DNA from: Trichoderma breve
Taxonomy: Eukaryota; Ascomycota; Sordariomycetes; Hypocreales; Hypocreaceae
DNA length: 64,000 nt
Assembly: GCF_028502605.1 (NCBI RefSeq)
Contig: NC_079237.1
Coordinates: forward strand, 3,100,001 to 3,164,000
Reading direction: 5' to 3'
Shown here piece after piece: positions 42,527 through 53,624 of this stretch. The position numbers were made by a program, and so were the translations under genes. The notes under the pieces were generated by a model. It had not been told where the DNA came from. It did no database searches and was given only the letters and a program-made list of their open reading frames with translations. Position 1 is the stretch's first letter; every line of letters starts with the position of its first letter.

Positions 42527-43371
42527 ATCGCCTCTTTGTGTGCACCAAGAATCGGGATAAACGGACAAAAAGTTTGATTTTACACGATGGAGTTGAACGG
42601 TTTTAGAGCAACATGGTCTGGACGTGGATTTTCTTTTTTATGCTTTGTTTACTATCTTAGGTGGTCCCAGGTTTAACGGACCGATGCTTTTACCCCATAG
42701 TGCCCTTGATATCCCCTCATATGAGGCGAGGGAGGGCGTAATTTAGCCCAGTCTATGAGAAATGAATAAATGGAATGGACAATGACTTGACTTTCTTGAA
42801 TATGTGATGCAATGTGATGTGATGACTGCATTTTGTCTATGAGTGATGGATGACGCAAATGTCTTATATAACAGTGATTCAGTCCTCCGTACTGTACAGC
42901 TTGATCCATTGATATACGCACTACGCGCAAATGGGTTTTTAAACTATTGAGTGACGTCTACTCGATCAATTGAAGCAAAAACAAGAAGCAAATGATATTT
43001 ATACTACGTAAGGTAGTATTCAGCAAAACATCGTGAGATGTGTGTATTTACGCCTGTAGAGTTGAACGAAAAACGAAAAACACGCCGCCAATGATACATG
43101 TATATCCAAACACGCAATTGAACAAAGGAAAATACAGAAGAAGAAAAAGGAAGAAAAGGAATCAGCCTCTCCCTGTTTATGGACACAAAGGAAAAGGAAA
43201 AAGGAAAATCGCAGAACCAGTCTGGAAATAATGTACGATACGGTATGCTTTATGTAACTGCTGCTGCAAAAAAGAGGTATGAAAAGTAGATGCTAATGAG
43301 TGTGTTGAGTTCGAGTTTGTGTAGGTGAGTGGGTTGATGGGTTTGAGTTGAGTTGAGTTGGGTATTGTTGT
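42527..43371. other. Intergenic, convergent 3' ends
   Basis: 3' flanks of the Hsp90 gene and the sterol acyltransferase gene. It includes a short GAGTT tandem repeat (GAGTTGAGTTGAGTT, about 43346-43360) next to the acyltransferase 3' end. No gene. Confidence 0.5.
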
Positions 43372-45405
43372 TTAGAGGAGGACGTAGAGTGCGCAGATCT
43401 ATCATTATTTGTTAGTTTCCTTTATATCTAATTATGTTTGTAAAAGGGAATGTTGTTCTTGTTTTTGCGACTTACCAGGCTGAGACCTAGGATCATGGAG
43501 CACCAGAAGCAGACATTGTTGAGCGTCTTGCGGCCCCTGACCCAGCGCGTCCGCTGCAGCATAACAATAGGAAGCTGCAACATCTGACAGACGAAGCCAT
43601 ATCCGCGAATCTTCTTTGTAATACAAGCCATGACAATCTCATGCCCAACGGCGGAGATGAGGAAAGTGATAAAGGTGGCAAAGGCCTTGCCGGTGTGCGG
43701 GCGCGAGGCGCTGTAGACGTGGCGGCGCAAGAAGGAGTAGACAGGAACATTCCACTCGCGCGAAAACTCCATCCAGTCGGTCGAGTTCCACCAGTCGGCG
43801 TAAAAGTGACGGTCGGCGAAGCAGGTAATTTCGGCAAAGGCGCCGAGGACGTACTCGAAGATGACGAGGAAGACGAGCAAGAAAGTGAGCATGAAGGGGA
43901 AGAGCAGCCAGGAGATTGTCTCGGCGAGGATGAGGCCCGACTCGAGGGCCACGGAGGAGGAAGAGTCGACAAGGTGGGCGGAGGCGACGAGGTCCAGACG
44001 GCGGGAGGCGTCGACGAGGACGGGGAAGATGTACTCTTCGGAGATGACGGTGAGGAGGAAAATGCAGCCAAAGGTGGCGATGATCTTGGAGACGAGGGCG
44101 GTCCAGTTGATGGCCGGGGTGCGCGGGTACTCGATCTCGTAGCAGAGCGTCGGGCAGCAGAGGTAGTCGAGGTAGTTGGCCCAGGTGACGTTGCGCGGGT
44201 ACGTGACGTTGCCCATGGGGCTGGTAAGCTCGCGGGCGAGGTCTTCACGTAGGGTGTCGATTTCGTCGGCGCTGGTGGGCTCGGGTTCTGTCTCGGTTTC
44301 AGGGGCAGTAGAGGGAGCAGCAGCAACAGCAGCGTGGCCGTTGGTGCCGTTGACGCCCTTGCTGACGCTTTCCTGCTGGCGATGATGCTTCTTCTTGGGC
44401 TTGGAGGTGTCCTTGTCCTCCTCGACGGGGCGAGGCATGGGGATTCCTGATACGCTGCCTTTGCGGTGGTCGGCGCTGGGGTAGAGGTAGGCCGGCCTGC
44501 GGTCTGCTCTCGACGGGTTCGGCTCGTCCAGGCTGCGCAATCGCTTTTCTGTTTCCGAGAGGTGGCCGTTGTAAAAGGCGTACGAGTGCATCTTCATGAG
44601 CAGCACCATCGTGTGCAGCAGGAGACACACCTGAGCGGTCCACGCCCAGTCCAGCCAGAACGGCACAATGACCCAAAACGCCAGCCACACGACTTGATAG
44701 ATGCTCTGGATCGCCATTCCTCCCCTACTCCAGCCCCAGACGCCTCCCATGGGGTTCTTGCGCACCCAGCGATGCAGCGGCAAGCTGACGGCAGTGGTGG
44801 CGACCATGAGGAAGTCGGCAATGGCCAGGTGCCACAGCTTGTCGGCGAAGAGGCCCCAGATCTGGACGCGCAGGGGGTATCCGGTGTCCTTCCAGTTGCG
44901 CAGCATGGTGGTGATGCCCATGATGGCCAGGCCGATCCAGAAGAGGTTGAAGAAGCCATGGAAGTCGCGGTAGTCGCTGGAAGGGTCGAAGTGGGAGACG
45001 CGCGAGGCGAATTCGATGGTCGGGAAGATGCGACGGCGCTGTTCGGCGCGGACGAGCTTGCGGGCGGAGGAGAGAGATTTGGTCGAGGGGGGAGCGTTGT
45101 CTGAGACGGGCGTTGAGCGGCCGCTGTTTTTATTGCGTCAGTCACTGTATTCTATCTTTGATGATGCTCAAGAAGAGGAAGAGGAAGAGGCAGCAGCAAG
45201 TAAAATGAACTCACCTCGTCGTGGCACTGCCTACGCCGCCATTGCTGTCGCCCGTGGGCAAACCTAGGAGGTGATTATCGCCATCAGTGGACGATGCGCG
45301 CGACACTTGGGCATGCAGCGGCTTGTGGATTCTCGCCCGCAGCACGTTGTCGGTGTAGCTGTCAAAGTGGCTGTGGCCATTGGCCAGGACGTCTATTGAT
45401 GTCAT
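43372..45405 (-). CDS. Sterol O-acyltransferase, MBOAT family (Are1/Are2-like)
   Basis: Three exons (45405-45215, 45123-43476, 43398-43372), the last a 27-base exon coding ICALYVLL, join in frame to 621 residues. It is an ER membrane enzyme esterifying ergosterol (or diacylglycerol in the DGAT1 branch) with fatty acyl-CoA for lipid-droplet storage. The N-terminal about 100 residues are cytosolic. Multiple hydrophobic segments follow from FHGFFNLFWIGLAIMG (about 115-135). A hydrophilic loop of about 100 residues (Lys/His/Glu-rich, about 260-350) interrupts the protein. The family signature FYADWWNSTDWMEFSREWN is at about 504-522 and the catalytic His (SAVGHEIV) at about 558. The sterol rather than diacylglycerol assignment follows the Are-like layout and is likely but not certain. 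Its 3' end faces the Hsp90 gene. Confidence 0.9.
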
Positions 45406-47336
45406 GATGCGCCAACCAGGAGCCGTGATGTCCTCATTCGGCGGTTTTCTATGTAGTCGCTGTTGTTTCTCGACAAAGAGTTCGTTCGGTAGATGCAAGC
45501 AGTTAAAGAAAGAAAAGGAACCTCGTATTATTATTTCCTTCTTTTTTTGTCGCAAATTCGCAAATCCTTCAGGAGGCGCGGCAGCACCGAAATCGTTTGC
45601 GTTTGGTGGATATGGAGACAAGGCAGAGTCGCAAGTCGCAGGTTAAAACAGATATAGGAGGTAGTACCAGCTTTCCGGGCCTGGAGATTATATCGCTTGC
45701 ATCAATGCGGACCGGGGGTTGGATTCGATCTGTTTCAGCGCAGTAATAAAAATAAGAATAGTAATAACAGGCAAGCAAAGAGATGCGCGACTGTACAACT
45801 GCAGAGCTCGCTAAAATATACGATACGATGGCGGTGATTGTTGGATGAGAAATTAGATGAAGCATAAATAGATCCGAGGACAAGAAACAAGAACCAAGAA
45901 ACATGACAAAGAGGCAAAAAACGAGGTACCGCATACAGTACGTCACTGGGCCCCTCGCTGCCCCCACTTTCTGACGCCGACGAAATGGGTTGCTTTTGAA
46001 AGAGGAAATAAAGAGGGTGCATTGCATTGGATGATATAAGGTTAGTGGTTAGGGGAGCTGGCTGGCACTAGAACAGTCTACTGTCAAGCCTGTCATGGGA
46101 ATAAGCATCAATCAATCAATGTCGCATTGTTCTCGAATTAAAACGGTCAACTAGCACTATAATACAGTAGCTATACTGGTAGTTTCTATTCAACCATCAT
46201 CACATACAATACAAAACAATACAATTAATCAATTAATATTCTATTAGCGAGTACAGCACTTACATACACACCCCGGACAACGGACTCAATCCTCCCCCCG
46301 TACCTAATGTAATAATCACGGACAATCCATCCATCCATCCATCATCATCAAGGTACCGCAACATCACTCTCTCCAATCCCATCCCCCCCTATCCGCGTAC
46401 CGGTACCCGGCACTCCGTTTCCTCCGTCCCATCGCCACCCGACTCTTCCGACCTCCCGAGGCTTTGCTTCCTCTCTTCCCCGTACACCACTTTCTTCTAT
46501 ACACCACTTTTATTTTCCTCGAGCTCGGCACACGCAACTCATCGCACCATTATTGTGAAATCACGCTTACTTACTCTGACTAAAATAATAACCATGGTGT
46601 GCATCCCATCCCTCTTGGATGATTGACTATGTATGCGAATCGGCGATGATCATGTAATGTAATACAGCTGCCTAGGCCGTGCGTGCTCTTTCGGACTCCT
46701 TCAGGGTCCGTGTCGTCTTACGCGCATCATGTACGACATGCATGTTGCTTATTCCACTAAATTCTACCTGATTCACAACACATTTTTACTATGATCACCA
46801 AACAATCCAGATATAGCAATCTTCAAAAGGTAGATATATATATACGGAGTATAAGAAAGAGTCTCATGTAAATAACGTCCATGCAATGCACGCTCATCTA
46901 TAACATAACTAAAACTCCCATCACCCCAATGCCATAACGCTAAAAAGAAAAGAAAAAAAAGAAGAAAAAAAAAGGCACTACTCCAAGTGATAACCATGTA
47001 AATGCTCCCGTCCAATGCCTTCATACACGCATATCCATGTAATATAGCCTCGCAAAGCCGCTCCCTCTTTTCTCCCATATGTATCCTTGATGCAAATGCA
47101 AACACGCCCTGCACAAATCACATGAAAAAAAAATAAAGTACTCCCTTCAATGGAAGAACCGGGCTGTCCGGCATCCTCCTCCGGTCAGACAAGGTCCGTA
47201 AAACAGCCCACTTTCGCCGAACCTCCCGATCAAACGAAAACAGCAAAAGCCTCGGCTCACCGAGCTTCCCCGGCCCAAAAACTTCCGCTGAGTCAAAAGG
47301 GGGAAAAAGTGTAAGTCACCCCATTCGGATTTCCCT
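45406..47336. other. Long intergenic region, no gene seen
   Basis: It contains the acyltransferase promoter at its left end and a CCATC tetranucleotide repeat at about 46325-46350. Dense pyrimidine-rich sequence runs to about 46510, and AT-rich 3' flank of the CHAT gene lies on the right. Frames at 45569-46027 and 46773-47114 have no coding character. Confidence 0.4.
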
Positions 47337-49586
47337 TCACTGCATAGTAGTCCGCGGAATCTGCTTCCGCTTCTCCGTCATCACATCCCTGACGTACCGA
47401 CTATGCACCGTAAATGTCCACGGCATGTGCAGCCACCACTCGCCCTGCAGATACTGCAGATACGTGCGGTACCACTGCGCATCTTGACTGCCAATAAAGA
47501 GCAGATAACTGTGGCTCTCCCTATGTAGTTTCTCGGAGAACACTCGTAGCCCTTCCACCACCTGGAAGCGTCTCTCCTCGCTCCGTTGGTTTTCCACGTC
47601 GTCGGCCTGCCATCCGGGGTCCACCACGGCGTCCACGTCCCGCACAATGTGCAGCGTCTGCCGGAGCGCCCGAACGGGCCGCGGGAACAGCAGTTGCAGG
47701 TAGCCTCCGGACGATGCTCGCGAGCGCTTCTCGCGGTACGGCACCGAGCCCGTCAGCGTCTTGCGCTTGGCAAAGTCCTTGGCCTTGTAATAGTACACGT
47801 CGTCGACCAGGTTTGTGTTGAGCCACATGGTCACCATCTTCTCAATCGTCGCGTTCAGGTCCGATCCGCTTCTCCGCAGGTCGCTGGCATACACCACCCG
47901 GGACGTCATGAGCTTGTACTCGAGCTCCAGCAGGTGGAGCTGCAGGCGCATGATGGGCTCGTCTCCAATCAGGAAGCTGTCGCTGAGCCGAGGCGTCGAC
48001 GGCCTCCACTTGCCGCTCATGAAGCTCTTCATCGACGTATTGGACGTGGACGACTCGGCCGAGTGCGCCGACGGCGTCGGGCTCGGCTCCCTGTGAATCG
48101 TAGCTGGCCTTCTAACATCCCTGGTGTAGTTGACGCACAGAAAAAAGTCCTGATACGGCTGCCCCGTCCGTTTCGTGGGATTCTTCTGGATGGCGTCCCG
48201 GCCTCGCTGCGCCGCCACGTGAAAGTCGGTGCCTTTAATCAGTAGCTCATTGTAGAAGGCTTCGAGGTAAGTCGCCACGGTCTGCCAGTGCACATAGAAC
48301 CACATGGCAGACACGTTGTGGACGCCACGCTCGAGAAAGATGTGGGCCAGGTTGGTTGACGGGCCCGATCGGTTGTACGCCGAGAGGCACGCATTCAGAA
48401 CCACGTTCTCGACATGATAGTCGGCCAGCACCTTGGCAACGTCTGATGCCTTGGCGAGATGCGTCTGTGGAACTTGGTTTACGTGCGAGCTGAGGCCTAG
48501 AGGCTTCTTGGCAAACAGAAGCCAAGGCATTTGCTGGCCGTACCTATGTGCCACTGGTTAAATCATTGAACCCGTTTTGGAATGTCAAGGTGAAATGACT
48601 TACTCATCATCCATGATCCTTCCGTGAAGGTCAAAGTGAACCAAGTTAAACTGCACTCCATGCCCAGCCCTCACCTTCAGATGCTCATCCAGCTCCTCTA
48701 TACTGCCCGGCCGCACCACCTCCAACAGCAACCGGCTCCTCAGCTTCTTCTGCACATTCATCAACGGCCACTGAGCCAAATCAGGCTCCGGGTCACGGTC
48801 AGCCCCGAACCGGCTGAAGTCGCGGGCAATCACCAGCAGCACGTAAAACGAGCCGTTGGGGTTGACCTGTATGCTCGACAACGACCGTGGCGGCCCCAAT
48901 GGTCGAGCTGGCTGGCTGGCAAAGTCACTCACCCTCGTCACTCGCAGCCGCAGGTTCCGCATCAGCGGGCTCCTGACAGATTCGAGGAGCTCCCAGGCAA
49001 GGCAGTGGATGCCTCCAGCCTTGTTAATGGACTTTTCATCTTCGTGGGCATCGTAATGTTCAACAACGACGAGCTGGACCTCGGTACTACCCGTTCGGAG
49101 CACTCTCGGCCGCAAAAGGCCCAGCTGTGCAAGCAGTATCTCTTTATATGCGTGTATGCGATCCTCAGCCAGCGATACGCCATCCGTGCCGCTGTCCTCG
49201 AGCTCCAGGCTTTTCAGGCTCCAATGCTGACGGTCCGAGTTACGGAGATAGTCCTCAAAGATGTCTTTATACTCCGCCTCGAGAAACGGATCTGTGATGG
49301 TGATGGTACTCTCTGGTTGTTTGTTGACCTGAATGGTGACATCCCATGACCGCCTGCCATCGGGTCCTGCTACCTCGTTGGGGCGACCCGATTGCCGCAC
49401 GTATACGACGTCCATGTCCCGATCCCAGGTCGTCTCAGCCAAGGGGAGCAATCCCGCGACCGCATATTCTGCTCGATCCGTCTCCTGCTGCTTGTTGTTC
49501 CCAGCAATCGTGGATATGTCCGCTGTCGTGTGATGCTTGCTGCCGTCGATGATGCCACTTATACCGTTGGCTACTTGCTGCTCCAG
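47337..49586 (-). CDS. CHAT-domain (caspase-like) protein, N-terminus unresolved
   Basis: Two exons (49586-48604, 48543-47337) join in frame across GTAAGT and TAG signals at DDE-YGQQMPWLLF, giving at least 729 residues. The frame at 49586 begins just after a plausible acceptor (GAATAG), so a further 5' exon probably exists. The first in-frame ATG inside is 49415. The CHAT peptidase fold is shown by the catalytic-His strand VQFNLVHFDLHGRI and the catalytic-Cys strand VENVVLNACLSAYN, about 70-75 residues apart, with FLERGVHNVSAMWFYVHWQT after it. The N-terminal half has RRSWDVTIQVNKQPEST. The C-terminal about 260 residues after a Ser/Pro-rich linker are unrecognised and end SYLLFIGSQDAQWYRTYLQY. 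CHAT proteases relate to caspases and separase and cleave partner proteins. The substrate here is unknown, and no TPR repeats are visible. Confidence 0.8.
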
Positions 49587-51953
49587 CTATTCTCTCGAGT
49601 GTCTTCCGTCTAGAGCAATGTAATCAAGACCATGAGCTCCAGCATAGAACTCGGCCCCCTCTTCAATCCAAGCTCAGAGTTGTCCTCTCCGCAGCAGCAA
49701 GAGTATGTGTAACCTTGTCCGTTCTCGTGTTATGATGTTGTCTTCTTCGTTTCCAACCGAACCATGTCTCGTATTCTATCGCTTCAGCTCGAATCGTTTC
49801 CGCAAATCGTGGTCGGTAGTTCTATATCCACGCCTCCACAACTTCTTGGAAGAGTGCTTCGTTGGATCCGGTATCACTGCCCTACCCATACCGCAAAACA
49901 GCCCCCGTTAGCAGTCCAATCCCAGCTGAAATAACAAATAAGAATCCCCGTAGCTGCAGGGCATGAACTCACAATTGCGTGCTCCAAAGTCACAAACATC
50001 AAACGCAATGCAATGCAATGCAAGAAGTAAAAAAAATAAAAACAAGACACGCGCCAGGTTGGGCCAGGGAGAGAAATCGCTGGAGAAACAGCGTCTCAGC
50101 AAGTGCCGTGTGCCTGGCAGGGGTTGCGAATGCGCTGTAACCCACTGCATGCACTAACCCCAGTCCAAACATCCAATCCACTAACAGAAGCCCCCCAAAT
50201 TCTCCATTCTGCATTTCTAGTCAATTCTCCAGCTTGGATGTGTCTCTGCTCAGCCTCTCTCCAGCCATCCAATGCTACATCATTCCATCGGTGAAGGGAA
50301 AAGAAGACGGCAGAGCATCTGGATGGCAAAATACTGCCTAGCAGCCACGACAACGATCCGCGCTCCAGGCATCCCTCACCACTGTACTGACCTTGTGATC
50401 AGACAGCACTACTTGCACTTCCAATAACATCCAATTACTAAAGCAGAAAAACGCCAGCAGCCTCACTTTCCTCCCCTTGCTCATGACTTCTTCCCACAAG
50501 CCTCAATTCAGCCGCAACTTTGCCTCGATTAAAAAAAGGGAGACGCGTAGGGCAGCCCTGGAAATCCCATCCCATCAAGACAAAACACACTCCAGAACCC
50601 GTGTTTCGTCTCACTCTTAGAGCATTTCCCATTGTCTGGGTGCCACGTGGATGACCTTCTTCAAAATCCGGAAGCTTAGAGTTTGATAGCGGGCTAAGTT
50701 GAGAGCGTAGAAAAAGTGTAAAACCCAACCACATGAACACCCGTAGTACACGTCTTTGAGTAGACCATCAAATGCGTAAGCTGCTTAGTATGGGAGACGT
50801 TAATTAAACAAAGTTTTTCATCCGTCACCAGCGAGACCAAGACTTGATGGGGTCTACACTTTTACTACAAGTAGAATGGGGGCCAAGCTTTTCCCCCAAC
50901 CTCGTCCAAAAGGGCCATCACGCCGCATCGTGATGCTTCAGTCCCGCAGTATAAAAATTCAAATTGGATATAATGTATCGGTACCTCGTCTATCAGTCCC
51001 GCCCGCTAACAACAAAAAACACAAAAAACAGAAAAAACAAAAACAACGCAAAAAATCAATCTATACTCAACCAATCTACAAAAAAATTCACATCATCTTG
51101 AGACATCCTTGCAAACATCACCATAGGTAGGAGGAAGAGGAAACAGCACACTGGCAACTTGCTTTTCTCCAAAGTTTGAGGGGATTCAAGTTTCTTCTCA
51201 AAGATACCTAAAACGCGAAGAAAAAAGAAAAAAACACAAAGAAAAAAAAAAGCCCTCCCCCTTTCCGCTCCGGCGCCAAGAACACCCTTCTCTTGTTCGA
51301 ATGGTAGTAATAAAAAACAAATTTCAAGATGGGGTCAAGTTGAAGAAAGCCACCTCTCTCTCGCAAACAGTAAAAAAACGCACAAAAAAACGCAAACGCA
51401 ATACAGATAATAAAAAAAGGAGAGGAATTAACAAAGATTGACGGGTCGAACGATAGGAACAGAGAACCAGAATCTGTAGGATTCCACAAGTACACAAGGC
51501 GGCAGCAGCCTCCTCTCTTGCGTAAATAGATAGATGACGTGTCTTTCTTCCACCTCTTTGCCACGTAATGTTCCAGCTTTCGTCTAGGCTCCAACTCGGG
51601 GCTCGACCGGGGATTGGTTGTTCGCAAGGACAAATAAAAAGACAAGGAAAGGAAAAATCGATCAAGTCGCTAGGTAATCAGTTGGTCGACAAGTTGTTGC
51701 TGCTGTTTAACAAGAAAAAGAATAAATGTTGCCGGCTAAGTCAAACAGCTTTTTGGGGGGTAGTTTCGTAACGTCGTAAAGGGGGAAGAGAAAGCGGGTT
51801 GAGAAAGAATAAAAAAAGAGTGTTCTCTCGATATGTACGGATTAGTTGGTTTGTGCTCTCTGATAGTTGTCTAGTTTATAATAACATGTAGTAAGTTGCT
51901 AATAAAGCAGAAGAATGCCTGCATTGTTGTATGTGATTTGAGAAAGTCCTGGT
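49587..51953. other. Long intergenic region with A-rich tracts
   Basis: The left end may hold the missing 5' exon and promoter of the CHAT gene. A CAATG short tandem lies at about 50006-50022. Very A-rich, C-poor tracts (51005-51070, 51210-51260, 51370-51425) lie downstream of the TeaR-like gene's stop codon and may be 3' UTR or flank. No gene is supported. Confidence 0.4.
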
Positions 51954-53624
51954 TTACATGACGACGCAGCAGCCACAGCCTCCTTTCTGGTCCTGGTCGT
52001 CTGGAACATCGGGGATCCTCTGGGTACTCTGGGCCTTTTCGCTGAGCTGGCTCTGGGACTGCGCCGTTCCTTGTGTTCCTTGTGGCGTCATGGGGGGCCG
52101 CTGGCCAGGCAGAGGGCTCTTTGGCGGCTGAATGTCTGAGATCTTGGGCATGGTGGAATAGGATGAGCCCAGTCGCGCCTGTGGCGGGCTCTTGGGAGCC
52201 TCTGCCTTGAGCGGCCACTCGTCCGTCTGGCCTGGCGCGTCGTGAATCTGCATGTCTTCCTCGGCCGGAGTTTCCTGCTTGGCCGCCTCTTCCAGCGGCG
52301 CAGAGTTCTCTCGGAAAATCGGAAGTACGTTGTCGTTCAAGGGCCGGAAGTCCTTGTCGTAAGCATCGCCAAACTTGCCCTCCTGCTCCCACTTCTCTTG
52401 CATAAGTCTCTTGGCGACGGTGGGTATGATTTGCTGATCGGGGGGGAGGCGAGGGTCGGGTCTGTAGCTGTCCACCATCCACGGCGGGTTGCCCTCGGGT
52501 TGCTTCTTGAGAGTAGCCTCTCCCGAGCGGGTGCTGGGGCGTGCGTTGCTGTTCGTCGAATCCTTGCTAGGGCCTGATCGAGTCTTGGGTCGTCCGGCTG
52601 CCTTGTTCGGCTTCGAGTTGACAGGCTCCGAGTTCTTTCGGCTCGCAGCTGTCGGCTTCTTGGGCGAGGATTCCGTGGTGGACCGCTGCACCGGCTTGGG
52701 CTTCTCAGCCTTTTCAATCGGGGCACTGGGAGCCAACTCTCTGAGGGTGGCACTACCACTCCTAGAGCGTGTCTGTAGATATCATTAGTACATGTTTCAG
52801 TATCATCATGTTGCCATGTGTCCGACTAACCTTGAAGACCGGTATCCTTGAACCACCCTTGGCGTTTTGCGCAGCCGAGGCATTTCCCTCCTCGATCGCC
52901 TCGTCCGGCACCTTGAGATCCCAAGGCGATGTCGGGGTGTCTGCAGACTCGGGTGTCTGGTCCTGCTTAGACCGGATGTGCTCCGAGGCGTCGGTGCCTC
53001 TCCGAGCACTCTTGTCCCGCCGCTGCTTGCTGGGAGCCCGTGACCTGGGGACGAAGCCAGCTGCCTGCAGCTCCTCGTTTTCTATCTGCGCCAGCTTGTC
53101 GCGGTGAATCCATTTCGATTCCACCTCCTCGCCGACGGTGGAATCCGCGCGCCCACGCGGGACCTGGACGTCGTCCGTCTCCGGCTCACCGGTCGACCAA
53201 TTTGACCGGATGTTGTCGAACTCGGGCGACTGGACGCCGCTCTCTGCGTGTGCGTCCCATCGTGGGGTGGACACCTCGTCGGCCATCTTTCGTGAGTCGA
53301 AGTGGTTGGAGTTTCCGTTAGTTCGCGGTGCTGCGTCGTCGTCGTAGTAGCCGGCGCCAGTCTCGCCATACGCCTCCTGAAAGGGTTGCAGGTTAGTCGG
53401 CAAAGCATTCCAATAGAGTCAAGTCCCAGCAAACCATCAAGTCATGCGGCCATGCAGCGCCTCACAAGATCGGCATGTGGCGCTCCTACTCCTAGGACAA
53501 AAGTTGTTTGTCGTCAACTTACTTCATGATGGTCCCGGTACCTCCACGATGGTTCGTCGCCATGGCTGCTGCTCGGTGGCGTCAGTGCTGTGGGAGCGCC
53601 CCGAGCCGCTGAAATGGCAGCCAT
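51954..53624 (-). CDS. TeaR-like prenylated cell-end receptor
   Basis: Three exons (53624-53523, 53376-52831, 52772-51954) join in frame to 488 residues. The start at ATG 53624 opens MAAISAARGAPTALTPPSSS; exon 1 ends at DHHE and exon 2 begins EAYGETGAGYYDDDAAPRTN. The protein is hydrophilic and disordered, with charged patches (KWIHRDKLAQIENEELQAAG) and a more conserved segment NPPWMVDSYRPDPRLPPDQQ followed by AKRLMQEKWEQEGKFGDAYD. It ends in GGCGCCVVM, a CaaX box predicted to be farnesylated with two preceding cysteines available for palmitoylation. This layout matches TeaR, the prenylated plasma-membrane receptor that anchors the microtubule cell-end marker TeaA at hyphal tips (Mod5 in fission yeast). 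The assignment comes from layout and motif memory. No membrane helix is present, so anchoring should be lipid-based. Confidence 0.75.

Noticed and set aside
41324..42568. 414-codon minus-strand frame opposite the Hsp90 gene
   Set aside because: An antisense shadow caused by extreme codon bias. It is Leu/Val/Asp-rich with no motif.
43493..44326. Long Ser/Pro/Thr-rich minus-strand frame of 277 codons
   Set aside because: It lies inside the sterol acyltransferase gene in another frame; its composition is the shadow of GC-biased codons.
47586..49349. Plus-strand frames of 219 and 241 codons opposite the CHAT gene
   Set aside because: Antisense shadows. The minus strand has the motif-bearing, correctly spliced frame.
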